43,611 nt of DNA from contig NZ_CP046974.1 of assembly GCF_009792235.1 (NCBI RefSeq), positions 1 to 43,611 on the forward strand, read 5' to 3'. Positions 25,246-34,285 of the stretch are shown one piece after another (position 1 is the stretch's first letter; each line of letters opens with the position of its first letter). Source of the stretch: Microcystis aeruginosa FD4 (GTDB taxonomy: Bacteria > Cyanobacteriota > Cyanobacteriia > Cyanobacteriales > Microcystaceae). The notes below the pieces were generated by a model. That model saw nothing but the letters and a program-made list of their open reading frames with translations. It did no database searches and was not told the DNA's origin. A program made the translations under genes and the position numbers.

Positions 25246-25625
25246 TTAGGGTGGGCTGTTCTCGATACTTTCTAACATTCGTTTGATAGCACCATCGAGA
25301 GTTGCCGTACCAATGCGATTTCGGTATCTTAGCAGCCGTTCCCAAGTAGCCTGTTCTACCCTGACATACCACTCACAGCCGTTACCCGCCCTATAATTCA
25401 GCCCTTCTTTGACTTGAAATTTAGCGGCCACATCGATGGTTTTTGGGGAAAGGAAGTCCGAACCTAACATTTCCCTGTTGCCATCGTCGAAAAGGATGAT
25501 GGCCGCGTAGGATTGGGCAACGCGATTATCTCCCCCGTCTGTCCTTTTCTGGGATGCTCACCGGTAACGGTGACGGAATTTCCCACGGTCAACCGAGTAG
25601 ATTTAACCGACCCATCTTCACTTAA
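25246..25625 (-). pseudogene. KOW-like small plasmid protein, frameshifted
   Basis: The C-terminal part (25246-25470, 74 residues, open back to about 25548) reads AQSYAAIILFDDGNREMLGSDFL then helical text. The N-terminal part in the neighbouring frame reads VGNSVTVTGEHPRKGQTGEIIA. Joined with one extra base near GGGGGAGATAATCGCG they give a continuous KOW-like fold (GEHPRKGQTGEIIA-VAQSYAAIILF). The start is similar to the stub behind dnaB (IVIVGEHPDNG at 41763), so they are paralogues. A 1-base deletion is the simplest explanation. Confidence 0.6.
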
Positions 25626-25691
25626 CGATTTTTCTATTAGGGTAAGAGAAAAAATAGGGAATGAGGGTAAAAGGGGAAAAAGGAAAAAGGG

Positions 25692-26642
25692 TTAGAGAGT
25701 TCTCCCGAATACGCAGACTACCCGAAAACCGTTAAAGATGAGGCGGATGTCGCGGCGGCTGTTGAGGTCGCGAAACGCGGAACGGCAGTAATTAGGATAG
25801 ATGCCCCAGGAACCGCCCCGCAGGACACTATTTAGCGAAATATCATCATTTTTGCCAGAATATGATTCATTTTCAGACTTGACTTTTTTCTCTTGATTAC
25901 TATCAAGCCATGCACTGCCATCAGTAGGCGCTCCTTTATAATTACCATGCCAGTCATCAGCGCACCACTCCGAGACATTTCCGTGCATATCGCTGAGTCC
26001 AAAGGCGTTGACGACTTGAAAATAACCTACAGGTGTTGTTTGTTCGCGATATTCTCCTTGTGTCCCTTTGCCATAGGATTTTTCCCCTCGATAATTGGCT
26101 AAATCTGTTGTAATGGTTTCCCCAAAGTGGAACGGTGGATAAAATTCCCCTTTTTCTAGATTTAAGGGTGTTGTCACACCTCGACAAGCATATTCCCATT
26201 GGGCTTCTGATGGTAGCTGATAAGTTCTTCCTGTTAGCTTAGAGAGTCGCCCACAGAATTCTACTGCTCCATACCAATCTACTTGTTCTACGGGTCTTTG
26301 CCATCTATCTATTTCCCTGTCTCGATCTTGATAGGGTTTTTTAAAATAAGAGGGGTCTTCATCTAAGTCTATATTAATTTTTAAATCGGTTCTAGCAGCG
26401 ATCGCTTGCCATTGTGCTTGAGTAATGGGGTAACGTCCCATCAAAAACGAGGTAATGGTTACATGATGTTGGGGTCTTTCATCAGCATGGCTCCCTTCTT
26501 CTGTCTCTTGTGAACCCATAGTGAAGGTTCCATCGGGAATCAAGACCATTTCTAAGGGGACACCATCAATATAGTCTCTATAGCCTCGAAACTTTTGGCT
26601 TTGGCGTTTTACTTGCAGTGTTTTCACGCTTCTAGTTCCCAA
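25692..26642 (-). CDS. FGE-sulfatase-domain DGR target protein
   Basis: 316 residues, nearly all one FGE-sulfatase/C-type-lectin-like domain: LEMVLIPDGTFTMGSQ, HHVTITSFLMGRYPITQAQW, YQLPSEAQWEYACRG, FGLSDMHGNVSEWCADDW, LRGGSWGIYPNYCRSAF, NGFRVVC. It lacks the catalytic-type extra domains and serves as a scaffold for the hypervariable C-terminus. The last 43 residues are VR2, matching the template repeat 1 kb upstream except at adenines. This is the cis target of the DGR: target, template and reverse transcriptase are in line on the minus strand. Ligands are unknown; there is no signal peptide, so it is probably cytoplasmic. Confidence 0.92.
   Translation of the reverse strand: MGTRSVKTLQVKRQSQKFRGYRDYIDGVPLEMVLIPDGTFTMGSQETEEGSHADERPQHHVTITSFLMGRYPITQAQWQAIAARTDLKINIDLDEDPSYFKKPYQDRDREIDRWQRPVEQVDWYGAVEFCGRLSKLTGRTYQLPSEAQWEYACRGVTTPLNLEKGEFYPPFHFGETITTDLANYRGEKSYGKGTQGEYREQTTPVGYFQVVNAFGLSDMHGNVSEWCADDWHGNYKGAPTDGSAWLDSNQEKKVKSENESYSGKNDDISLNSVLRGGSWGIYPNYCRSAFRDLNSRRDIRLIFNGFRVVCVFGRTL
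25696..25823 (-). other. DGR variable region VR2
   Basis: 128 bp aligned with the template repeat at 26796-26923. By eye I count 14 mismatches, and every one is at a template adenine (A to T, G or C, coding strand). The 3' part (about 37 bp, GGTTTTCGGGTAGTCTGCGT and on) is identical and would be the initiation-of-homing segment. Confidence 0.93.
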
Positions 26643-26795
26643 AATATTAGTGGAGGGCTGGAAAACTGTTCGGTTTTACCCTACCAAGCTCCCCAACCCA
26701 GTTTGATTTTTGGATACCGTTACCAGCATCTCAGGAAAAGGCTGAACTCTCTGGCGCACTCTTGACAGATTCCCACCTGCCAACTCTGACTGTAA

Positions 26796-26923
26796 AGAGT
26801 TCTCCCGAATACGCAGACTACCCGAAAACCGTTATTGTTGTTGCGGTTGTCGCGGCGGTTGTTGTTGTTGCGAATCGCGGAACGGCAGTTATTAGGATTG
26901 TTGCCCCAGGAACCGCCCCGCAG
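26796..26923 (-). other. DGR template repeat (TR)
   Basis: The minus strand reads as RGGSWGNNPNNCRSAIRNNN, then NRRDNRNNNNGFRVVCVFG: Asn codons (AAC/AAT) at all the positions that vary in the targets, the hallmark of a DGR template. It lies just downstream of the reverse transcriptase stop (26945) and has no start of its own. Its RNA is copied with errors at adenines and the cDNA replaces target 3' ends. It lacks the pyrimidine tract that follows the variable regions. Confidence 0.95.
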
Positions 26924-26944
26924 TCGGGTTCGCCTTCCCCTTCT

Positions 26945-28003
26945 TCAACTCCTCGTAAAAACAAGGGAACTGAATATCTGTTTCCTCAGTCGCCAGGTGT
27001 CACCATGTTTCAAGTGAGATTCCCAACTGTTAAGCGATCGCTTAATATCTTCTACATTGATTTTACCTTCGGCATAATCTTTTTGCAATTTTCTCAGTCT
27101 TTTTCTGCCACGATGTAAGTTGCTATTTCTCACCCGAATTGTTTCGGGGAAAATCCGAAACCCTAGAAAGCTGGAACCATGTTTTGTTTCAAATAACTGA
27201 CTCTTAATGGGGTGAATTTTTAACCTGAGTTGGACTAAATAGTCTTCAATCAATATTCGAGCATCTTTGAGAAATTGATGGTCATCAGAAAACAAAGAAA
27301 AATCGTCCACATACCGCACATATTTAGCGACTTTGAGTTGTTCTTTAACAAAATGATCAAAGCCTGATAAGTAAATATTTGCCATCCATTGACTGGTTAG
27401 ATTTCCTATTGGTAAACCATGTCTACGTTGTATGGGCGTGAGTAAATCATCTCCTGGGAAATAATGGTTAACTTCTTCTTGTTCGTTGCTGTTATCAATA
27501 ATGGCATCAATTAGCCAGAGGGTATCTGGGCATTTGATTTTTCGTCTGATGAGTTGTTTAAGGATTTCATGATCGATACTAGGGAAATATTTTCTAATAT
27601 CACATTGTAAAACATAACGACTAGAACGAGCAAAATCGGTAAAGCGCATCAAGGCTTTATGAGTTCCATAACCTTCTCTATTGGCATAAGTATCACTAAT
27701 AAAAGTTCTCTCAAAAATGGGAATAATGATATTGCATAAAGCATGGTGAACAACTCGATCTCGATAGGGGGCTGCCGAAATCAAACGACTTTTTATATCT
27801 CTTAGATGAAAAGTTCGATAGCTTCCTGGTTGATAGGTTTTATCTTTTAGTTCTTGCTGAATTTTTAATAATTCCGTTCCTAAGTTATAATTAAATTGTA
27901 AAACATTCTCTCTAAACCGCTTTCCTTTTTGAGCTTTTCTAGCTGATAGATAAAGATTATCAAAGTCAATAATTTGAGGATATAAGTTACCGTAACGTTT
28001 CAT
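26945..28003 (-). CDS. DGR reverse transcriptase
   Basis: 352 residues. RT motifs: LQCDIRKYFPSIDH (motif A, Asp about 135), GLPIGNLTSQWMANIYL (residues 196-212; the GLPIGNLTSQ form is diagnostic for DGR enzymes, against QGxxxSP in retrons and group II introns), YVRYVDDFSLFSD (motif C, YVDD 231-234), and SFLGFRIFP (thumb). It makes adenine-mutagenised cDNA from the template RNA, together with Avd. Catalytic residues are all present, and the gene is intact. It was once continuous with the VapBC/Avd block, from which an IS5 copy now separates it. Confidence 0.96.
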   Translation of the reverse strand: MKRYGNLYPQIIDFDNLYLSARKAQKGKRFRENVLQFNYNLGTELLKIQQELKDKTYQPGSYRTFHLRDIKSRLISAAPYRDRVVHHALCNIIIPIFERTFISDTYANREGYGTHKALMRFTDFARSSRYVLQCDIRKYFPSIDHEILKQLIRRKIKCPDTLWLIDAIIDNSNEQEEVNHYFPGDDLLTPIQRRHGLPIGNLTSQWMANIYLSGFDHFVKEQLKVAKYVRYVDDFSLFSDDHQFLKDARILIEDYLVQLRLKIHPIKSQLFETKHGSSFLGFRIFPETIRVRNSNLHRGRKRLRKLQKDYAEGKINVEDIKRSLNSWESHLKHGDTWRLRKQIFSSLVFTRS

Positions 28004-28055
28004 AGTGGTGGGAAATTATTAGATTAACGTTTGCAGGAAATTAGGATATTAATTA

Positions 28056-29271
28056 GACCTCTTGCATAATTTTTTTATGGTATAATGTAAGGTTTTGCTT
28101 TTTTCTCAATTCTTAGATTGAAGTGGAAAAAAGAATAAAATGTGATCTTAGGTCAGGAAATCATCTATAATTTTGCTATGTTTATTAGCAAAATTATGGA
28201 TTATCAAAACTTATCAGATGAACAATTCAAACGCCGTTTCGGTGTGTATAAACAAACATATAGAAAGATGGTAGAATCAGTAAAAAGTGTTGAAGCCGAC
28301 TCTAATTCACCATCTAAAAGGGGACCGAAACCTAAACTATCTATAGAAGAACAAGTTTTAGTAACGTTAGAATATTGGCGAGAATATAGAACATATTTTC
28401 ACATTGGTACAAGCTGGGAACTATCAGAATCAACTATATGTCGGATTGTAAATAAGACGGAAAAAATGCTTTTACAATCGGGAAACTTCCGTTTAAAAGG
28501 AAAAAAAGCTTTACTCAATCAAGCAGAGATACCGGTCATAACGGTAATGGATGTAACGGAAACTCCCATTGAACGCCCCCAAAAGAAACAGAAAGATTTT
28601 TTTTCGGGTAAAAGAGGTTATCATACTTTAAAATCCCAATTAGTAGCTGATCAAAATACCGAGGAAATTATCTGTGTCTTTTGTGGGAAAGGTAGAGGTC
28701 ATGATTTTAGTTTATTTAAAAAAAGTCGAGTTCGTTTTCATCCTTTAACTACCAGCATAGAAGACAGTGGTTATCAGGGAATAGCTGCATACCATAGTAA
28801 TAGTTATACACCGAAAAAGAAATCGAAAAATAGAAAATTAACAGAGTTAGAAAAAGAGTATAACAAGGCTTTAGCCAAAGAAAGGATTATCATTGAACAT
28901 ATAAATAGGAAACTCAAAATCTTTAAAATCTTATCCTGTAAATATCGGAATCGTCGTCGAAGATATAGTTTAAGAGTTAACTTGTTGGCGGCTATTTATA
29001 ACTGTGAGTTAGGGATAGGTATAGCAGCTTCTTAAAAGTTGCCTAAAGATTAAGCAAGTCAAGGATAATTTATTCTCAATTTTTATAATTGAGATAGTTT
29101 GTGCCGCTTAAATAAAGAGGTTTTGATAACCAAATTAAAGCAGCTCTAAAGAGTTTTGAGTTAAAAGTTAAACTTCAAGTTTTCATTCAGGACGAATGTA
29201 CTGATTAACTAATTTTTTGGGGAAAATTAGTTAACCCATTATTATAACATATAATTAATTTGCAAGAGTTC
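28056..29271 (+). mobile_element. IS5-like insertion sequence, copy 2
   Basis: 1216 bp, same ends as copy 1 and TA on both sides (28054-28055, 29272-29273). It inserted into the last codons of a PIN toxin gene: with the IS removed that gene would end ILIQINN-stop. It separates the reverse transcriptase from the second Avd gene. Confidence 0.9.
28142..29035 (+). CDS. IS5-family transposase (DDE_4 type)
   Basis: 297 residues, identical in translation to the gene at 7497-8390 but on the other strand. DDE features are VMDVTETPIE, DSGYQGI and the C-terminal HINRKLKIFK helix. Intact, so this copy can supply transposase for both full elements and for the 135-bp MITE at 20669. Confidence 0.88.
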   Translation: MILGQEIIYNFAMFISKIMDYQNLSDEQFKRRFGVYKQTYRKMVESVKSVEADSNSPSKRGPKPKLSIEEQVLVTLEYWREYRTYFHIGTSWELSESTICRIVNKTEKMLLQSGNFRLKGKKALLNQAEIPVITVMDVTETPIERPQKKQKDFFSGKRGYHTLKSQLVADQNTEEIICVFCGKGRGHDFSLFKKSRVRFHPLTTSIEDSGYQGIAAYHSNSYTPKKKSKNRKLTELEKEYNKALAKERIIIEHINRKLKIFKILSCKYRNRRRRYSLRVNLLAAIYNCELGIGIAAS

Positions 29272-29680
29272 TATTAATTTGAATTAATATGGTTTGAGTT
29301 ATCCACGTTGGACATTCACAACGGAAAAAATCATAATCTTCTGTCCAAATTGCGTCGGGTAAGGCTAAGGCTACAGTTTCCCAATCATTGAAATCTCTAG
29401 AAATCCCTTTTTTAGCCTCTGCTTTTAGTTCTTGGTAAAACGATAAAGGCAAGGTGATAATTTTACTATCAATTAGTCTTAAGATGGCTTCTAATTGCAG
29501 TTGCCCTAATTCTTGAGTTAAATTTGTTTTATTCACAATAATGGAAATTCGCTTTTGTAATTCATATTAAACTTTCTCTCTCATTTTTTCAGCTAAGAAT
29601 AACTCTAAGCTTTTTGATATAATTGAATCTCTTTCTCGCTTTCTAAGAAGTTCAGCCACTAAAATATTCGTGTCAACCAC
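29255..29680 (-). pseudogene. PIN toxin (VapC-like), nonsense mutation and IS5 at 3' end
   Basis: GTG 29680-29678 overlaps the antitoxin stop by one base and starts VVDTNILVAELLRKRERD. An in-frame TAA at 29570-29568 interrupts ...EKMREKV-stop-YELQKRISI, most simply CAA to TAA. The frame then continues to DWETVALALPDAIWTEDYDFF, the second catalytic half. The last codons (NRTLAN) come from IS5. Unless the internal GTG at 29536 makes something, no active toxin is expected. Confidence 0.8.
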
Positions 29681-29919
29681 TAAAAGCAGGATTCTTCAAT
29701 CTTCATAAACATTGACACATATTCTTCTTCAGTCAAACCTATTTCTTTTAATACTTTTTCCATAATTATATCAAGTTCTTCCTTTGCTTTTTTGGCTGTC
29801 TGGGAATCAATAACAGGCTTATAATAGCCTATAATTTTGCTATTATATTCTATGGCAATTGGTTCTTTTTGAGTTAATAAAGCCTCTTTTTCTAGCTCAT
29901 TCAATTTAACTGTTTTCAT
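29680..29919 (-). CDS. Antitoxin, Phd/RelB-like
   Basis: 79 residues. A short N-terminal DNA-binding region (MKTVKLNELEKEALLTQKEP) with IAIEYNSKIIGYYKP as strand text is followed by an acidic helix (AKKAKEELDIIMEKVLKE). It precedes and overlaps the broken PIN gene, the standard order for a VapBC-type pair. With its toxin dead it is probably free to decay. Confidence 0.8.
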   Translation of the reverse strand: MKTVKLNELEKEALLTQKEPIAIEYNSKIIGYYKPVIDSQTAKKAKEELDIIMEKVLKEIGLTEEEYVSMFMKIEESCF

Positions 29920-29951
29920 AATATTTTAAACCGTTGTTTGCTTCAATGATG

Positions 29952-30293
29952 TTATTCTCGTTGACGTTGGGTTTTAATCCAGCCTCCCAATTCTATACCA
30001 ATTTCATCAATTTTTTGACTAACATACTGATAACGTTTTAGATCAATTAATTGAAAATCTAATATTAGTCTCGTTTGATGCCGTAAAATGTCTAATTGAA
30101 CATTTAAGTTAATTAGGGCGTTTAATTTATTTTTCTCATATTTAGCCTTAATTAACCCCTCTAATAAATCATACAATTGATTGACGATTCTATCCCCTGC
30201 CGTAAATTTATAAACTTTGGGGAATCTCTCGATTATAGGCACATAATACTTGATTAGATCATAGGTTTTTTGAATAATTGATAATTCCTTCAT
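29952..30293 (-). CDS. avd: DGR accessory variability determinant (Avd), copy 2
   Basis: 113 residues, similar throughout to the Avd at 10957-11319 (MKELSIIQKTYDLIKYYVPIIERF; FTAGDRIVNQLYDLLEGLIKA; LRHQTRLILDFQLIDLKRYQYVS). It is helical, basic and complete. It sits between the VR3 gene and the reverse transcriptase (minus strand: vWA-FGE, Avd, antitoxin, [IS5], RT, TR, FGE), which makes it the natural partner of this RT. Start ATG 30293; no strong ribosome site is visible in the upstream text. Confidence 0.9.
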   Translation of the reverse strand: MKELSIIQKTYDLIKYYVPIIERFPKVYKFTAGDRIVNQLYDLLEGLIKAKYEKNKLNALINLNVQLDILRHQTRLILDFQLIDLKRYQYVSQKIDEIGIELGGWIKTQRQRE

Positions 30294-30563
30294 CTTGGTA
30301 ATAGTTTTAGCTCAGATACTGCACCATAATTGAAAAACCACAAATCCCCGACTTTTAAAGCCTAAAACCCTGATTAACTCGGTAAAAAATCTGGGATTTT
30401 AGACTAGGTACCAGATCTCAGTTTAACAAATATATTCGATCAACCTGTCTTTGGTTAATGTCATCAAACCTTGATATTGGAAAATCAAAAATATAGCGAT
30501 CCGCTTGGAAAAGGAAAAAGTAAAACATAGAGTAAAGGGTAAAAGGGGAAAAAGGAAAAAGGG

Positions 30564-33500
30564 TTAGAGAGTTCTCCCGAAAACGCAGACTACCCGAAAA
30601 CCGAGATAGTAGATGCGGAAGACGCGGCGGAAGTAGTTGTTGCGAAGCGCGGAACGGCAGTAATCAGGATCGTAGCCCCAGGAACCGCCCCGCATGACAG
30701 AATATGGATTATTTCCGTCTTTTTCAGTAGATTCTAAGCTATTTTCAGCATCAAGATTTTCCTCTTGATTATTATCAAGCCAAGCACTACCGTCACTAGG
30801 CGCATTTTCATAATTGTCATGCCAGTCATCCATACACCATTCCCAGACATTTCCGTGCAGATCGTATAATCCGAAAGCATTCGGGGGAAATTGACCAACG
30901 GGGATAGTTTCCTTTCCATTTTCGCCTTTGGGTTCCGAGGCATAAGTTCTAGAAGCATTATAGTTGGCTAACTTATCAGTGAGGGTTTCTCCAAAGTAAA
31001 AGGGTGGGTAAGATTCACCTTTTGCGAGGTCTAGGGGTTCTGTCATAGCACGACAAGCGTATTCCCATTGTGCCTCCGAAGGCAGTCTATAATCTCTCCC
31101 CGTTAGCTTAGACAGTCGCTGGCAAAACTCTACAGCTTCATACCAATTGACTCTTTCAACGGGTCTAAGCCATCTATCTATTTCTCTGTCTTGATCTTGA
31201 TAGGGTTTTTTAAAATAAGATGGATCTTCTTCTAAGTCTATTTTTACTTTTAAATCTGTTCTGGTGGCAATCATTTTCCATTGACCTTGAGTAATGGGAT
31301 ATTTCCCCATGAAGAAAGGAGGAACCTTTACATTATGTTGGGGACGTTCATTATTAGGGCTATCTTTTTCATTTTTAGGAGAACCCATCGTAAAAGTACC
31401 ATCAGGTATAGATACCATGTCGAGAGTAATTTCTTCGGTAATATTCGTCTTTAACTGTTTAGTATTAACTATTAACTGTTCGCTGAAATATTGGGCGGTA
31501 TGGGTTGTAGTTTTGATTATTTCGCCGCGAAGGTTTACTGTGGGGGTTTCAAAGGAAAAGTTACGGAGATTTTGGCTCAATAAGTCTGTCCATACAGGTA
31601 AGTCTTGTCTTGCAAAAAGCACAGGTCTAATTTTTGTGCCTTGACTGGGCAAATATCGAGGTAAATGACCTCGGGGAGCTTCAAGACTAAACGTATATTC
31701 ATCCCACATTAACCAACGTTTCATCTTACTGTCATACCAACCCACTCTCTGTCCAAATCGTTGATAAAGTTGCTCCGAGTCTTGTCCGGGTTGACACCCA
31801 ACACTTAACCAGATTTGTTTTTGCACGCTCAATCCGAATTGTCCTTGACTATATTGAATCCAAAGTCGGTCAAGTATTTGTAAAACATCGGAAGGCAATT
31901 GTTGTAAGTCAAATTCATCTAGCCAACCTCTTTGTTCTTGATTAGTAGCTTTTAAGATAATATTGCCCGTTTCTCTATCTGCTTCTTGCCATTGGCGATC
32001 TATGAGTAATTTTTCTAAATGATTATAATCAATTATGACTGGTTCAAAAGCGATCGTGGCTACTTCGGCTTCAAATTCAAAGAGTTCTAAGGTTTCTAAT
32101 TGAGAAATGGCATAGTCAGGAATAGCTAATTGATGCAAGAAACTAACTTTGACATATTGAGAGTATAGGTATAGCTTTAGGGTCGATAATTTATTATATT
32201 TTTTTGATTGGAATAAATTAGGATTTAAGGTTTCAAATTTACAATAAATGCCAGTGAGACGACTACTAATTGCTGAAGGAGAAAGGAGAAGTTGTCTGGC
32301 TACTTCCGGGATAGAATAAGATTGGCTTGGAGTTGGCAAGATATTAATTAAGGTTTCCATTTCAATGTCTGTTAAGTGATGCCTTTGGGCTATACTTTCC
32401 AGAAAATCTATCCAATTAAAACCGATGGAGTTCCCCTCAACAGAAGAGACAAAAGCTAACCGCGCTCGACTTTTATCTAATTTCCTAATATAAGGGGCAT
32501 ATTCTTCTCCATATTGTCGTAGGGTAGAGACAGAAATAGTTGCAAAAGCTTGAATTAATTCTAGGTCATCTTCTCCACTTAATTCTAAAGGATTGGTTAA
32601 GAGAGTGGCTTCAAATTCACGAATGGTTTGATGACCAAAATGACTAGCAATTTTTTCTGTTAAACGACCAATCACTCCCAAACAAAAATCTTTTTTCTTT
32701 ATTTGTTTTTCTGCGGCTATTTTATCTAAAAAAGTCTCTCGAATGCCCGGTTTAAATTCAAATTGAATGGGATAGTTAGACTGATAATAATTAAGGGGGG
32801 TAATAGGACTTAATAATCCTCCCATGACCACTTCTGCCACATGAACTTGAGTGGATTCAGGCAATAAGGTTCTTTGCACTAAACGAATGGTGGAAAAACT
32901 GACAGGAATGGCCGATAACCACTGAATTAATTCCCAAGCAAGTTGTGAAGAAGTTGCATAAAAGTTATTAATTTGTTGAAGAGTAGTCAGACTTTTCTCA
33001 TCGTCTTCTTCTTCTTCTTCATAAGAATACATAAAATTAGACCCTAACCAAACCCCTGAACACCAGCTTATTCCTTTTCCCATTATTACATTAACCCAAG
33101 CTTTTATCGATTCCGATTCTAAGCTGACAATTGGTAGTTTAACTAATTTAAGCAAAGCTTGTTTATCAAACCCTTTAATCTGCCAAGATTCCAGGGGAAT
33201 AGCTTGCCAACTTTGGGAAGTAAGTCCCTTTTTTTTATTGCCTAATCGAATTTTTATAGCATAATCAAGGTTAGTGCGTTCCCATATTCTTTCAGGAAAA
33301 GGATTCAAGACAGTTAACAGACTTTGGCTTGACCATTGTTGAAGAATATCAATAAATTGTTCACTAATCCAAGCAGGTGAAATGCAATCACTAACTATCA
33401 AAATTAAGCGTCGGCTACCAGGAGCATTTAATGTTTGGGGAGATAGGTACTGAGAAAATGAATAAAAAGAAGAAATTTGCAAGGTTTTTGTCAAATCATC

Positions 33501-34283
33501 CCAGTTCATTCGATAGGGTTTTATATCACGAAATGCCCCTAAATGTTCGAGAAAATCTTGTACTTCTTTTAATAAAGATTGCCAAAGAATCATAGATTCG
33601 CTATCTTCTATTAGTAAAGCCACGTCTAACCAACGTTCTTTTTTAGGAGTTAGAACAGGAAAATAACGAGGCTGAGTAGGGGTACTAAGTTCGGCACTTC
33701 GCTTGACAGTTTCTTTGATGTTTAATTCCTGAGCAATACGAGAATTAATTTTCTGTTTTAGGGGTTTAAGTAAGCGTCCTAATTCTAAAGTATTGCGGAA
33801 GATTCCTGTGTCTGGTAATTTAATAGGTAATTGTTCTGTGGGATAAGGGTTTGGCTCAATAGCAGTAGAAGAAACAGGTTTGTTTGATGGTGAAGTCAGA
33901 GGATATTTAAGCTCTGATAAAGGAGGTTTTGTTAATTTCTTACCAACCCCCTTTTTTTCTAAAAATAATAGCAAGGCGAGGGAATACAAACCCTTTTCTA
34001 TGAGAGTCCAAAAGAGAGTAATCATCATCAGTTCTTGCTGATATTTCGTAAACTCAATTTGGGGAGTTTCCCATTTTTCTAAAATCGTCCCCCAAACTAA
34101 ACATAATCCCAGGTTTTCAACTCCTTTTAAAAAAGCCAATAGACAAAATTGGTAAGCTCCATCTGCTTCTCCTCTTATTAAAGGAGTAACTGTCCGGACA
34201 AACCATAAAACTTCAGCTATCTGAATCGAATCAAGTTCCCATTTTTCTGTATCAACAAAGGCTACGAACTGTTCTAACATCAC
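30564..34283 (-). CDS. vWA-FGE protein of a MoxR conflict system, DGR target
   Basis: 1239 residues. Region 1-200 is helical with no recognised fold. About residues 218-400 a von Willebrand A-like domain (LDVALLIEDSESM with DxSxS-like MIDAS, RRLILIVSDCIS). This layout recalls proteins labelled SAV_2336-N-related. The middle has helical SATISV..AIPDYA text of unclear fold. About 975-1239 an FGE-sulfatase domain with a DGR variable end (RGGSWGYDPDYCRSALRN). It starts two bases after the MoxR stop. MoxR ATPases remodel vWA partners; here the FGE end would sense a ligand. It has an acidic run EEEEEDDEK near residue 420. Confidence 0.88.
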   Translation of the reverse strand: MMLEQFVAFVDTEKWELDSIQIAEVLWFVRTVTPLIRGEADGAYQFCLLAFLKGVENLGLCLVWGTILEKWETPQIEFTKYQQELMMITLFWTLIEKGLYSLALLLFLEKKGVGKKLTKPPLSELKYPLTSPSNKPVSSTAIEPNPYPTEQLPIKLPDTGIFRNTLELGRLLKPLKQKINSRIAQELNIKETVKRSAELSTPTQPRYFPVLTPKKERWLDVALLIEDSESMILWQSLLKEVQDFLEHLGAFRDIKPYRMNWDDLTKTLQISSFYSFSQYLSPQTLNAPGSRRLILIVSDCISPAWISEQFIDILQQWSSQSLLTVLNPFPERIWERTNLDYAIKIRLGNKKKGLTSQSWQAIPLESWQIKGFDKQALLKLVKLPIVSLESESIKAWVNVIMGKGISWCSGVWLGSNFMYSYEEEEEDDEKSLTTLQQINNFYATSSQLAWELIQWLSAIPVSFSTIRLVQRTLLPESTQVHVAEVVMGGLLSPITPLNYYQSNYPIQFEFKPGIRETFLDKIAAEKQIKKKDFCLGVIGRLTEKIASHFGHQTIREFEATLLTNPLELSGEDDLELIQAFATISVSTLRQYGEEYAPYIRKLDKSRARLAFVSSVEGNSIGFNWIDFLESIAQRHHLTDIEMETLINILPTPSQSYSIPEVARQLLLSPSAISSRLTGIYCKFETLNPNLFQSKKYNKLSTLKLYLYSQYVKVSFLHQLAIPDYAISQLETLELFEFEAEVATIAFEPVIIDYNHLEKLLIDRQWQEADRETGNIILKATNQEQRGWLDEFDLQQLPSDVLQILDRLWIQYSQGQFGLSVQKQIWLSVGCQPGQDSEQLYQRFGQRVGWYDSKMKRWLMWDEYTFSLEAPRGHLPRYLPSQGTKIRPVLFARQDLPVWTDLLSQNLRNFSFETPTVNLRGEIIKTTTHTAQYFSEQLIVNTKQLKTNITEEITLDMVSIPDGTFTMGSPKNEKDSPNNERPQHNVKVPPFFMGKYPITQGQWKMIATRTDLKVKIDLEEDPSYFKKPYQDQDREIDRWLRPVERVNWYEAVEFCQRLSKLTGRDYRLPSEAQWEYACRAMTEPLDLAKGESYPPFYFGETLTDKLANYNASRTYASEPKGENGKETIPVGQFPPNAFGLYDLHGNVWEWCMDDWHDNYENAPSDGSAWLDNNQEENLDAENSLESTEKDGNNPYSVMRGGSWGYDPDYCRSALRNNYFRRVFRIYYLGFRVVCVFGRTL
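30568..30694 (-). other. DGR variable region VR3
   Basis: Aligned to the template at 26796-26923 I count 17 mismatches, all at template adenines, including one inside the 3' segment that is invariant in VR2. It lies about 3.8 kb from the template, in trans to the RT cassette but the same strand. Confidence 0.92.
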
Positions 34284-34285
34284 CT

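Noticed and set aside
26762..27118. Plus-strand open frame over the template repeat
   Set aside because: It is the shadow of the template; its Val-rich text is the complement of Asn codons. It overlaps the RT 3' end.
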